Positions 25,216 through 37,000 of a DNA stretch of 64,000 nucleotides are shown here, in pieces. Position 1 is the first letter of the stretch. Every line of letters begins with the position of its first letter. The translations under genes were made by a program, and so were the position numbers. Origin of the DNA: Arbacia lixula (lineage: Eukaryota > Echinodermata > Echinoidea > Arbacioida > Arbaciidae). The DNA is taken from the NCBI GenBank assembly GCA_963669155.1, contig OZ022585.1:10310378-10374377 (forward strand). The letters run 5' to 3'. The notes beneath the pieces are model-generated. The model was not told the origin of the DNA. It ran no database searches and saw only the letters and a program-made list of their open reading frames with translations.

Positions 25216-26170
25216 ACTTGTTTTCAAACTTTCTTCTTCACATCTCTATCCACTTTTACTCTCCCTCTATCCAACTGCATCAATCTACACATAATCCCCT
25301 TTTGATTGGCAAATTAAGCCCATTTCTGGCCATAGCTAGTGATCATAGCTAGTGGCCTATACTACAGATGACACACACAAACAAACTAATTTATGACCCG
25401 ATCCCCCCCCCCCTTTCCACTCTTTATTAAAGTATCAAATTTGTAGCATAATTGTTCTTTTAAAAAAACCTTCATGTAGCCTAGCTGCCCCATCTTTTAT
25501 CCACTACTGCGAACTGCCAACAGTTTCATCGACTATTGTAAACATCTGAATGACAACAAACAAGATATCTTAAATTACATCGTCGATGCTTTATTTACAA
25601 TGGTAATATACATATTCTTTTAATATATACATGTATACAATGTGCACACGCCTATACTCAGTTCCTGCATTAAAGTCTATTGCCCCCCCCCCTCCTTCTT
25701 CAACAATAACAACAGCACAAATACTGAAACCGGGGTAAGAAGATTTGAACAGAATGATTAAACATGGTATAATATTGACTTATTCTTGCTATGGAAAAAT
25801 ATTGTGGCATTTTCAAGTGAGCTTCAATAAACTTTGATCAAGTTTCATGAAAACATGTCCAAAATTAAATACATGTTCTGGTGAAAATATGAACTGATGG
25901 ATATCCTAGCTGTAAGCCGAAGCACATGAAAGTCATTCCTTTCAGAACGAGAAGTACAGCAACTATGCATACAAAATGATGTACTTCATCTACATTCCTT
26001 ATGGATCTCTATTGCAAAGTTATGACAGATGTATCCCAAACTACAGTGGAGAGATTGTAAACTTTCACACAGATGGTACTTCAACATCGCAAGTACAAAT
26101 GCAATATTTTGCAATGTTCACTTGAACTTCAGGACAATAATGGAGACTACTCCCCTAAAAACTTCACAAA

Positions 26171-26176
26171 TTTATT
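26171..26176 (-). terminator. Candidate poly-A signal of DNAJB13
   Basis: TTTATT on the plus strand is AATAAA in the gene's sense, about 260 nt beyond the stop codon. It is the first canonical hexamer I noticed there. Confidence 0.4.
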
Positions 26177-26436
26177 GATGCGCCAATGTGAAAGGGGTCA
26201 GGATGTAACATGAGTCGCAACCACTTGACTTAAAGTTAATGCATTATGTGAAGAGTAGTGCATTGTGCACTTGTAATGGTGACTGGAGTAAGTTGCATTG
26301 TTCACTGTTTATCAAGAACTGCCATCTATCAGCACGAATCGAATGCGATAGGAAATAGGCAGGGTCCTGTAACTATTTATAGCATACATGTACGCTTCAT
26401 AACAGTCGTAACTTGTCAGGAGTGATTGATTGTTGT

Positions 26437-29400
26437 CTATAGGAGTGCATCTTTAATGAGCTGCTTTTTCTCGGGCGTCATCTGCCGTGGGAACTCGATG
26501 TCGAAGGTGATGATGAGGTTTCCTTTCTGGCTTGGGCTCTTGGAGATGGGCATTCCTTCTCCTGGAACCAACTTCCTGTAGCCAGGGCTGATTGAGAGAT
26601 GACAGAAAGAAAAAAACAAGGATGAATGATGTATCAAAGGAAATTACCTTGCTTGCTTCGTCACTTCTTAATTCATTCATGGAGAGATGACAGAAAGAAA
26701 AAACAAGGATGAATGATGTATCAAAGGAAATTACCTTGCTTGTTCTGTCACTTCTTCATTCATTCAATTGTTCACACATTGATTCCATGATTTGTGTGAT
26801 TCCGTTTGTCAAAATATCCTTTCATTATGCATGAATGCAGAAAAAAAAGAAGATTAAAAACATCATTTGTTTTTGTCATTGAATGATCCTACCAGTCATC
26901 CATCAACCCGTCCATATCTAAATCTGAAATCCTTGTAAACTTTGTGAATTTTGCAAACACTTTTCAACTGATGATAATATGACAGATTTTGAACAGCATA
27001 GCACGTGGGATGATAACAATTGTGCTCACAATTCCTCACACAAACTATATGCTTGATTATAAAGGATGGCAACACATTTGGGCAAATATCGGTTATGCAA
27101 AGGCCCTTATCTCGTCCTTACCTGATGATGTCATTGATAGGGACGTTTAGCAACCTCCCATCCAGAGTGGGCACCTCTACGCTGCAACCTGTCAGAGCTT
27201 TCCCCAGCAGGACCCGGGACACAAACACGAGGTCGTCTCCCTCACGGCGGAAGCGTGGATGCGGCTTGTCGCGCACCACGAAGATGATGTCTGCGGGGAC
27301 GATGTTTGGGCCCTGGTCGGCCTCTCGCGGGAACGTGATGCGCGTGCCCGCCCGCCACCCCTTGTGCACCGTAATGGTGAGGATCTTATCCCGGGTGCTA
27401 GATGTGTGACCATCTTCGTTCATGACCTGAGAGTGGATTAGTGACAGGTTAAATATGCTGGTTAATCACTTATTCAAATAAATAAAATCATTTTGGTTTT
27501 ATGATGGCATACATTCCTAATTCCTGTCTACTTCCTTGTCACATGTATTTTCTCCTTTTTCTTTCATGTTCTTCATGTTCTAGGGGTCAGCTCATCGCAG
27601 ACTACAAACTTACTAATGGAATGTTATACAATGTAGTCATAAGCCCAAAACACAGGATACATGCATAACGTATGTGCACCATCACCATTCCCCAAGATGC
27701 ATGATGAATTTTATTGGAAAAAGCTCATCCACATCATGCATTCACTGTCATTGAAGTAGGCATTTCATACTATGCGGGAGGAGAGCAACAATGCCAAACA
27801 ATTTTCAGCGAATGCATGATGGGCTTTGATTGTATGAACATCAAAAACTCCATAAATTCGAAATACTCTTCACTCAAACAACTAAAACAATAGGCCTGAA
27901 AATAAACATGTAAAATTCATACATGACTGAAGTATCGTGCCACAGGGACTGAAAGCATGCAGGCTCCTGCATCCATGTTACCATGACAGCGTGACACAAT
28001 CAAGACAAGTATGTGAATGGCCCTACCCTTCTTGAGATCTTCATCTTCTTGGTGCAGCCGTGGTAGATTTCTTCCAGGGAGAGGACGAGGTCTCTCTCGA
28101 TGGGGGGATCCTGCTTCTTCCTACCCCGCCCCAGCAGCCCTCCGAACCCCATGCTTAGGTCTCCATCGAGCCCATCAGTGAACTCTGCAACAAAAGACAG
28201 TCAGTAGCCAATTAAGTCATTATCATACAAATTTATGCATATTTTCATACTCTTATCTTCTCACAATGGATTTATTAATGCAGACATGTGTGATACAATT
28301 TACAGAAAGATCTATACACATATTTTGTTATGATTTTTTCTTTTTGAATTGCTCATAATTAAGATATGCTTTGCTGGACAAACAAAGCAAAATTGAGATT
28401 CCTCTACTTGCTCTAATCATCTGCTTTAAGATGTTAAGTAAATAATGTTTTTCTCAAAAATATATCTCTCAACTCTTGCATGAATGAAGGTGATTGGCCA
28501 ATCCAGTCAAATCTAAACATCACAGATACATAATGAATATGCAGAATATTTCAGCAAGCAAAAGTGGCCTAGCCTAGCCACAAGGCGCGCGGTGAGTAGA
28601 TTCACCATGGTTTAAAGAATTATGAATAACCTCGTAATTCCTCCAGATGCATTTTGTACTGTAAACTCTATAAAACTCTATAGGGAAAATCACAATATGT
28701 GCTTCCAAACATACCATCCAAGGGGCAATATCGACAAATTTGGATTCGCTCAAGGGACTTTGATACCAGAGTGGAATACCGTATATTCTGGCGTATAAGA
28801 CGCATGTTTTTTACCTTGAAAATCATGCCAAAGTCCGGGTGCGTCTTATACGCGGCGTTAGCAAAAGTCGGGTCTTTCAAACCAACACGTATACACATGT
28901 ATGGGACTATGCATTGTATGGGACTATGCAATCAACATTCAACAACAAAATAGATGGCTTTGATAGCCCGACACAATACCGGTACTATGATCTCAATCAC
29001 ATCATCAGCATAATTACCGGTACGAAGAAAGCACCAGGACTAGTATTTGTCCGAGACACCTCAAAGAAACCGCTAGCTATAACCCTATATAAGGATAACC
29101 TCCGTTAGATTGGAGCTGTTATTATTGCTTTGATCCGGCCGCGAGGTGGCGCTATACACATTTTTGCCTCGGAGATAAAAAAAAAATAATAAATCTCCAC
29201 AGTACGAAAATGTGTATAGCGCCACCTCACAGACTTTGATACTAGAATGGAATAAACTTCCTAGCACAGTGGTTAATGCAGTCTCACTTGATCAATTCAA
29301 AGATCTTGTAACAAACCACTATGAATCAACACATTTGAATAAGGCCACAAGTTATGTTAATCTTCGAGATAGGCTGCGTTATAGCCCTTTGAAGATTATG

Positions 29401-32191
29401 GAAGAAGGAGAAGAAGTAAGAAGTAACTTACCACTGAATGGGTTATTTCCACCAAAGAACTCCTTAAAGACTTTGTGTGCATCTCCATGGAATGTGTATC
29501 CTTGTATCCAGGCTCCACCTTCTTCAGATCCAGCTGGCACTCCATTCTTCAGCCCCTCCTCCCCAAACTGATCGTAGACTGATTTCTTTGACGCTACAAG
29601 ATCATGAGGAAAGACCTTCACATTAGTGTTGCACGTTGTCTTTTTTCAGTAGGGGGTTATCATGGTTATTGTCACTAAAATATCACAAATACAAATAAAT
29701 TGATTTATTGCGTAGTGAATAGCTACCGCTTGGAGTAGGTGCAGGGACCAGAAATCTTTCAGGAAGTGTTCCGTTCTAGTTCCAGGCTGCTTGCTATCTT
29801 CAAACTGCAGCTTTCCAATGCACCCAACTTGAAAAGCCACAAAGTAAAACATAATTGCATGCATTCTGAACAGAGGTTTAAACAAACAGCGTACCAAACC
29901 AGGGCCCCGTTGCATAAAGCTTACCATCAATGGTAACTCTGTCATCAATGGTAACTGCCATGGTAACATCACTCAACAGCCAATCAAATTCAAGGTTTCC
30001 ATAGAAGTTGCCATTGATAGCAAAGTTACCATCAATGGTAAGTTTTATGCAACGTGGGCCCAGGACTAACTATATGGGATGCCAAATACAACAAAATGAT
30101 CGAAACATCATTATTGATTTAATCTAATTGATTTTGTCCTCAGAATCACAATGGTATAGGGAGTTTGTCCACGTAGAAAGTACTTACAGCAAATAATTAA
30201 AATCCACCACTGTTGTGATTCTGGGATGAAAATCAATGATTTGGGGATAACATCAGATGATTTATCTGGCATCCCATAATGATATTGAATGTTGAGTACA
30301 CTGTTTGCATTAAACCTCTGTTCAGAATACGGGTCAATGAATCTAAAACTTTAGCCCACATCTAATATAAGTAAGTACATGTACTAAACAATAGCTTGTG
30401 CAATGTGGAAAATCATAGTACTACATGTTATTTTAATTGTTTACTATCTAATGTGAAGATCTTATCAGTAATGTTTTATTAAATTTCATCAAATGAAAGG
30501 TTGTATTTTTACGTTTGTTATGCATTTATAAAAAAAAACTTCTTTTTGGTTTAGTATTACTTAAGAATTAACAATTAAGAATTGACATATGAAAATTACA
30601 ATAATGCAACAAAAACTGCACAAGTTGTCATTCTATGAATGAAAACATAATACATAAAACAGGTTTTCCTCCAAAGATTTACTTACGATCACTTAGAACA
30701 TCATATGCTTCTGAGACTTGTTTGAATTTTTCTGGAGCAATGATTTCCTGACTTTTGTCTGGGTGGTACTTCAGTGCCAACTTGCGATATCTGCAAGGAG
30801 AAGAAAGGGATAAACAGAGTAAACATTTATATCATTCTTGGCGGAATAATCATGGTAGAAAATGAGCATCACAGCAAAAACGAACCATTTTGATTATGCA
30901 CTGCAACTCTCATCTCAGCTATAATTCTTGGTTAAAACACAGGCTTTTTAGTATGCATACATGTACAGTATAGTGAGGGATCCACAAACCAGCCTCTACC
31001 CTAAAACCGCCCCCCCCCCCACGTATTTCTGCTCAGTGCGCGTTATCAAAGGTTGGATGTGCGATTTATTGTGTATTTACGCATAAGTTAACAAAATGCA
31101 TGATTTTCAAAAGAAAAATTAGACACAATGTGCACATATTTGACGCTTCAACATTTTCATTCGAAATCTGTTTTTCAACTTGTGTTCATACTTCGTGATT
31201 TTCTTGTTGATCGCCAAAACTTTCCCGTTAATTTTCACTCCACTGGAATGAGCATGATCGAGACGCAATACTGGTGAAATGTCGGCAATGTACTCGTCAG
31301 ATTGTCAGAGATATAGCACATTATCGGTAGGGGCCGGTTTCAAAGTTCAGTGATGTGAATGTGCGACGTTTTAGTTTACAGATCGAGTGATATTCAAAGC
31401 GCAATTTTTCTGATAGTTTATCGTTAAGCTTCAATCCAAAAATAAGTTTTTTAAAGAGTACCATGTTGCTGATTTGTGAGTGAAATTACAGTATTTTACC
31501 TGTTTATCTTAGTATAAAGATATTAAAAAAAAAAAAAAACAAGGGGTCAGTTTGAGGCACCTGCATCATATACACCCAATAATATGCATGTCCAATGAAT
31601 GAAGTGAGAATTTCCCCCTATCCCCAGAATGTAAGCTATCTGGTGTGTAAGTGCATACAAAAAAGCCATTGAAACCTGTGTTGTAGCTGAGACTGAGAGT
31701 TGCGTACTGTTACGGTGTGCATTCAAGAACTTCACTAACTTAGTTTGGCGGTTTTGCAACAATCCACGTACAAAAATAAAATCACCCAGAAAATGCAAAT
31801 GATAATCTCACATTCTCACTCTTTCCTGAAATAATTTAAGGATAAAGCGGTAAATCAATTGAAAAAAATAATAATAGAGAAAATCATTGTTCAGATATGT
31901 ACAAAATTCCGCTTTTTCTGGACACCGACACTTGGTCTTGACGGATAAAATCTTCGATGGGCAAACTTGTTCACAGTCATAGCCGTATGCCGTGATACGC
32001 TAGGCCAGCCGTTCCGCGGTACATGCCTATCACAGCTCCGCTCATTTGCAGTATCCTGCGAAAAGAGGACAACTGCGGCGCAAAGTCAGAGTGTGAGAAA
32101 ACGGGACAAATATGAATACTCACGCTTTCTTTATATCTGCATCAATAGCTGACCGTGTCAGGTCTAGAATTTCATAGTAGTCGATACCCAT
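26437..32191 (-). CDS. DNAJB13: DNAJB13, sperm/ciliary HSP40 (radial-spoke co-chaperone), complete
   Basis: Six coding exons on the minus strand join in frame: 32191-32124, 30790-30687, 29593-29432, 28184-28027, 27426-27122, 26587-26437 (phases 2,1,1,0,2). They give 315 aa plus stop, close to the mammalian length. Exons 1-2 form the J domain, starting [15 protein letters not shown], with the J-signature [13 protein letters not shown] and AYDVLSD. Exon 3 has [12 protein letters not shown] and [19 protein letters not shown]. Exons 4-6 are the DnaJ C-terminal substrate-binding domains ([53 protein letters not shown]). The family localises to the axoneme as a radial-spoke component and is needed for sperm motility and motile cilia. 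The ATG has a good context (AAAATGG). It is divergent with CFAP47. Intron 5 has a tandem duplication beside the acceptor; intron 2 holds a MITE; intron 3 holds hairpins and a LINE tail. Confidence 0.95.
26594..26765. repeat. Recent 88-bp tandem duplication in DNAJB13 intron 5
   Basis: GAGAGATGACAGAAAGAAAA through ATTCATTC occurs at 26594-26681 and again at 26682-26765 with only a few changes. The first copy abuts the exon 6 acceptor and includes its polypyrimidine tract in gene sense. Confidence 0.9.
28791..28853. repeat. Hairpin repeat (GCGTATAAGACGC family)
   Basis: GCGTATAAGACGCAT (28791) and GTGCGTCTTATACGC (ending 28853) are inverted copies about 30 bp apart. This motif pair is common in marine invertebrate short repeats. 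It lies in DNAJB13 intron 3. Confidence 0.7.
29143..29228. repeat. Perfect 22-bp-arm hairpin in DNAJB13 intron 3
   Basis: GAGGTGGCGCTATACACA (from 29143) and its reverse complement (ending 29228) form arms that are perfect over 22 bp. GGAGAT/ATCTCC pairs again inside, around an A-rich loop. Confidence 0.85.
29229..29360 (+). pseudogene. LINE (CR1/Jockey-like) C-terminal tail fragment
   Basis: The frame reads [20 protein letters not shown], then DLVTNHY. This W-N-x-L-P-x-x-V-V-x-A-x-S-x-x-x-F-K block is the classic last block of CR1/Jockey-type reverse transcriptases. The sense is opposite to DNAJB13. The fragment is short and abuts the 29143-29228 hairpin. Confidence 0.6.
29903..30060. mobile_element. 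Short MITE, copy A (158 bp)
   Basis: It begins GGCCCCGTTGCATAAAGCTT and ends TTTTATGCAACGTGGGCC. Inner ACCATCAATGGTAA blocks form extra inverted pairs. It is flanked by CAG at 29900-29902 and 30061-30063 (3-bp target duplication). It lies in DNAJB13 intron 2. Confidence 0.9.
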
Positions 32192-32301
32192 TTTTGGGGT
32201 AAATTTCTACTTCTTCGCTCTGAAATAATGTTTCTCTGTCCGCCTGAAATTTCTTTCTGGGAGTCTCGTTAGCTGCATACAGAGCGATTCATGCACTGTA
32301 C

Positions 32302-32321
32302 TGTTTACATGGCGTTGCTAC
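32302..32321 (-). promoter_or_regulatory. Candidate FOXJ1 plus RFX half-site upstream of DNAJB13
   Basis: TGTTTACA (forkhead-type core) is followed 4 nt later by CGTTGCTAC, the reverse complement of GTAGCAACG, which contains the RFX X-box half-site AGCAAC. It lies about 110-130 bp upstream of the start codon. The motif matches are short; function is inferred from the known RFX/FOXJ1 control of motile-cilium genes. Confidence 0.35.
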
Positions 32322-32870
32322 GCACGGATTGTGACCCCGCCTCCTTGTACGCGTTTACATTCCCCACCCAGTCTTGTGATTGGTGCATCCAAAGATCGCG
32401 GCCTTTAGTGTGAAATCCTGTAAAGGACGAAATTTTAGGTATCCAGGTTGGATGATGAACAGAATGAATATTTTGAGGAAATGAGATGTGGAACCTGACC
32501 CATGAAGTACTGACAGGGATTAGGGATCCCTAATGAGTCTACCGCCTAATTTTGATTTATTTTCACTTTTTTTTTTTTTTTTTTTTGTGCAGGAACTTTA
32601 CATCATGTCGATATGTGGATTTAACTCTATAATTTGGTTTACCTAGTTTTACGCCTATCTTGTACTACGTAACAATATGTAATTTAAGCGCCCCTAGTTT
32701 CAGTTTAAAATACGCTCGTTGTACGCAATCATGTTTTTGTGTAAATTGTTCAGTCATTCATTCTTGATAAAGGTCTATGACCGAAAATTCGAATAATTTT
32801 TCTTCTCCGGCGTTTCATTTAATTTGTTTGTCTTCACCTAGTAATCAGCGCCATCGCATCCTCTATTCTT

Positions 32871-32872
<2 letters not shown>

Positions 32873-32940
<68 letters not shown>

Positions 32941-32958
32941 GAAAGATCGAGAAACTAA

Positions 32959-33005
<47 letters not shown>

Positions 33006-33052
33006 TGTGTGTGTATGTGTTTGTGTGTGTGGGGGGTGTGGGTGTGAGGTGT
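32873..33052. repeat. (TA)n then (GT)n microsatellites
   Basis: An almost pure TA run at 32873-32937, then a GT run with GGGGTG interruptions at 32964-33052. Confidence 0.95.
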
Positions 33053-33447
33053 GTGTGTGATGACGAGGAGAGGAGTGGTATGCCAAAAAGAGACTATATA
33101 TAGTGAAAATTGATAGTGATAACCAATTAACGGATGCCAAAGAGAAACTAAAAAGATACTAATATAGAAATAAACAATTTAAGTTGAACGAATGGGATTC
33201 GAATTACAAAGAGGGGGGTGGGGTGATAAGATAATAAGACTACATAGTTCTAGAGAAAACATGAAGATCATTATAAAAACGTGCTGAGGCTTTTATTATA
33301 TTTATAAACACTAGGCAAAAAGAGCCGCGAGTGAGAAGAGACTATATAAAAAAAAAAGGTAAAATAAATTAGTTGAACAGATGTATCATAAAACTGCGCC
33401 TAAACTTCAGAATGTCAGTGGATTTGTTCGTCGATTTGTTCCTTCAG

Positions 33448-33585
33448 GGGGGCATTTCACTAAAAGGACTTGTCGGACGTTTTATCCGACAAACTGTTAT
33501 AAGCTACTGAAATGCTTGCATCTTATTGGTCGGGAGCAAACTTGCCGGATAAAATATCCGACAAGTCCTTTGAGGAAATGCCCCC
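33448..33585. mobile_element. Palindromic MITE (138 bp) with CAG target duplication
   Basis: GGGGGCATTTCACTAAAAGG and CCTTTGAGGAAATGCCCCC are inverted ends, and the pairing continues through GACTTGTCGGA/TCCGACAAGTC. CAG flanks both ends (33445-33447 and 33586-33588). It has no coding capacity. Confidence 0.85.
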
Positions 33586-33975
33586 CAGGAAACATGAATA
33601 ATGTTCATTGACAATCACATAAAGTGAGCGCCGGGCTGGAACGTCAGCTGCCTGTCTGCGTTGCGCCCATTGTCGCACCAGATTGTGCTGTAGGCCACGT
33701 AATCTAGTTGTGACCTAGTCTTTATCTTCTTGATATGTGCACTGAAGCGGTAATTAGATTTACCTTTAACCAAGGTTGAATACATATTAATAAAAATACA
33801 AATATTCAAAGAAAGTAGATCACACTTCAATAGCAATAAATGGATTACAGTTTTCTTTCAAAAATATAATTGTTCAATTGCCTAGTATGTGAAACATTTC
33901 ATTTACACTGCATTAAATAAAATAGAAAAAATAAATAATCAAATATACCTTGAATCATTCGCCTGGTTACGCATA

Positions 33976-33984
33976 GTAGCAACG
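33976..33984 (+). promoter_or_regulatory. Candidate RFX half-site upstream of CFAP47
   Basis: GTAGCAACG lies 100 bp upstream of the start codon and is the same 9-mer, in the same gene-relative orientation, as upstream of DNAJB13. GGTTAC just 5' gives a loosely inverted partner with too wide a spacer for a canonical X-box. Confidence 0.3.
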
Positions 33985-33987
33985 AAG

Positions 33988-34029
33988 ATGGCCGCTCACA
34001 TTGATGCAACATTTGGGAGCAGGATGTGA
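33988..34029 (+). other. Upstream ORF of 13 codons before CFAP47
   Basis: The ATG in strong context (GAAGATGG) opens MAAHIDATFGSRM and stops at TGA, 54 nt before the CFAP47 start and in the same frame. AAGATGGCCGC also resembles a YY1-type initiator, so transcription may begin at or after it; then it would not be in the mRNA. Confidence 0.35.
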
Positions 34030-34083
34030 AGAACCTCTCTAATTTGCATGTTTTTAAATTAAAAGGAAAACCTTAAACCGAAC

Positions 34084-37000
34084 ATGGACGGAGACATCGC
34101 TGGGGTGAGGATCATTCCTCCAGTGATCGAGTTTTTGGATGCAGAAGCTAACACCATCCACTGCCAAACCGTGACGGTTCACAACATCAGCCGGTTTAGC
34201 AGACAAATCAAGTTCCACGGGCCAAGCACGAACGTAAGCCAGACAATTGACAATGCAGCAGCGCGCACAGTCAGAAACATGACTGCGAACAGTGGATACA
34301 CTAGCAAATTCAAAGAATGAATTACTGAATGTCAATAATCTCAGTCCTTGTTTCATATTTTGTGACCGTCTAATTTTCTCAGAGATGGCATGATAGTAAA
34401 ATGCTATCTCTGAGGAATTATTTTAGATGAGAGATGCTAGTTACAAAGTTAATAAAACAATGTTGCTGTGGTGTTGATTACGCCAGTCACGCCTCCAGTC
34501 TCATGACATTAACTGTTGTTATGTTCTTATGTTATGAGTTCTTGTGTGGACAACATAATAATGAGATAATCTGCACAGAGATCTTAAGTAGTGTCTGGTT
34601 TAATAAACGCCATGTTTGAACTCTCTCGCGCATGCGTACAAGGTGCCTTGAAGCTACAGCCTGTAGTCTTCATTCAATACTTAACATTCCTCCCCCTTTA
34701 ATTGGGAGCACGCTCTGCTAAATTATACTGCTCTAAAATTAGCCATTTACACTACCAAAGTAATGCATGTTAAAACAAGAACACTGCATGCAAATTACAA
34801 TTATCCTTATGTAACTATTGTAATAGGCAAAACCTTACATAACAATTTATTTGGTTAAATCATCAAAACCATTTTAACCTTGTGGCTATTTACAAATAAC
34901 TTCTCATTTTGTTACACCGGTAAACTATCAATTGGCTGGAGTTTACATATTCTGTTTTCTCATATGGCTGTAATTGTAATGTTATCCTCTAACACAACTA
35001 TTCTGTAACCACTTTAAATTCAATTGCAAGCTTCACACTTATATTGAAGTTTCAAGCTGAGCAATTCTTACAAAACCTTAATTCAGCTGTAGCAAATTAA
35101 ACCGTTAATATGCACTTTATCATGCTATAAAATGAATTTGCCTAATTATTGTACCTTCATCAAATGAGTATACACTTCTTCAATTAATAGTGATCACAAC
35201 TCATATAATGTGGCTGTAATTCTATACCTTGACTGACAATTGTAACCAATCTCAGACTTATGTATAATTCAGTGCAACAGTTGTTTCCTATTCATTTAAC
35301 TCTAATAAACAAGCTTCAACAATATAACACTTTGTGAATGTGTCATTCTTAGTGTCCTTCTCAACCGATTAAACTGTATTTCTATCTGCCTGTGTAAAAC
35401 TTAATCCTATTTTCTATCTTCCACTCAATTGTAAGTTTTACTTAAAGACACTTGTCTAATCTGTTAAATGCATACCTAATGTATTTCCTTCTTTCTTCTT
35501 TTTTTTTTTTTTTTTTTAAACTAAATACATGTATACCAATGAACATGAATTACTATTCAGTCATGTAGTAATTCACTTACAACTCATAATTGTTAATCTT
35601 AATTCAGTTACCATTGTATACTTGTAACACTGCTTACGTAATCACTTTTTTCTTTAAACCATACAGCCTTTAACTTGGCTGTGTATCCAATATAACACTA
35701 TCAACCAATTATGACTTTTGCCTAAAATCTCATGTTTTCCTATATAACTATCAATAGGTAGTTGTTTATGTGTTTGCATTTTAATGATACACAATGAAAT
35801 CCTTGAACTTTGAGGGTGTCGTTGACTTCCGAGTTGACACTCTCCTCCCTGACATGACATTCTCAGGATTTACTATGTCTGGAGCAACAGCTCCTCTAGA
35901 GTCATTCAATGACTCTGATTGGGCAGGTTCTGATATTATTGCAGTATCAGTGCTAGATTGTTCAGTATTTGAGCTCAGGGGTTCACTAGTTGTAGGTACC
36001 GCTATAGGATTTTCTATTTGGCTTGGATACCGTGCCTGTCGAGTCAAAATCTCTGGTTGTGGATTGGTATCCTGATGCAGCATTTCTTGTCTGGAACGAT
36101 CATCTTCACCCGATGGAGTGTAATGTCGTATGTGATCCACGTGGCGGCGTACCTCTCTACCATCCTGTAGCTCTATTATGTACATGACCTCATTGAGTGT
36201 TTCGGTCACTTTCCCTCTGAGCCATGTAGGTCCTGCTGCAAAGTTCTTTACCAGGACAGTGTCATTTAACCTGAACTGTCTCATCTTCGAGTGCTTGTCT
36301 GCTGATCGTTTCATTGCAGATTGTTGTTTCTGAACAGACTTGTGCAGGTTTGGACGGACATGGTCCATTCTACTTCTGATCCTCCTTTTGAACATCAGTT
36401 CACTTGGGGTTTTCATGGTAGTTCCTTGAGGAGTTATCCGATAGGTCATCAGAAAAACCTGGATGCGCATCTCCAAAGATGTTCCACTGGTTTTCTTCAC
36501 TCCACATTTCACAGTTTGTACAGCTCTCTCAGCCAGGCCATTGCTGGCAGGGTGTTTGGGAGCTGTCTGAACATGCTCTACATTGTTGCTGAACAGGAAG
36601 CTTGTGAATTCTTCCGAGACAAACTGGGTGCCGTTGTCACTTACGACCGTCTCTGGAATACCATATGTTGCGAAGAGGCGTCGCATGGCAGTGACTGTGG
36701 CAGCTGCAGTGGCATTGGCTACTCTGACAGCTTCTATCCACTTGGTATAGGCGTCAACAACAATCAGCACGTTCTGGTTATCGATGTAGGCATAATCGAT
36801 GTGAATCCTACTCCAGGGTCGTTCTGGGAATTCCCATGGGTGTATTGGTGCAGGCGGTGGGCTGCGTTGGTGCTCCTGACAGGTTGGGCAGGTCTTCACC
36901 TTCTCCTCCAAATTCTTGTCAATGCCTGGCCACCACACATAGGATCTTGCTAGTGCTTTCATCTTGACAATGCCTGGATGAGTCCCATGAAGCTCATCAA

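Larger units (their letters stand above)
18902..26436. other. Intergenic region between the NLR and DNAJB13
   Basis: About 7.5 kb with no credible host exon. It holds the minisatellite 19470-19850, LINE debris 21789-22020, a hairpin element 23371-23530, a MITE 23770-23910, a possible SINE 24226-24345 and a pyrimidine-rich tract near 25040-25210. Parts not listed show nothing recognisable. Confidence 0.6.
32192..34083. other. Divergent upstream region shared by DNAJB13 and CFAP47
   Basis: The start codons of two axonemal genes face away from each other across 1.9 kb. The middle is filled by (TA)n and (GT)n tracts (32873-33052) and a palindromic MITE (33448-33585), so the core promoters are probably the flanks of about 200-300 bp at either end. 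No TATA box is obvious at the CFAP47 side. Confidence 0.6.

Noticed and set aside
36321-36953. 210-codon plus-strand frame in CFAP47 intron 1
   Set aside because: Antisense shadow of the integrase region of the gypsy element.
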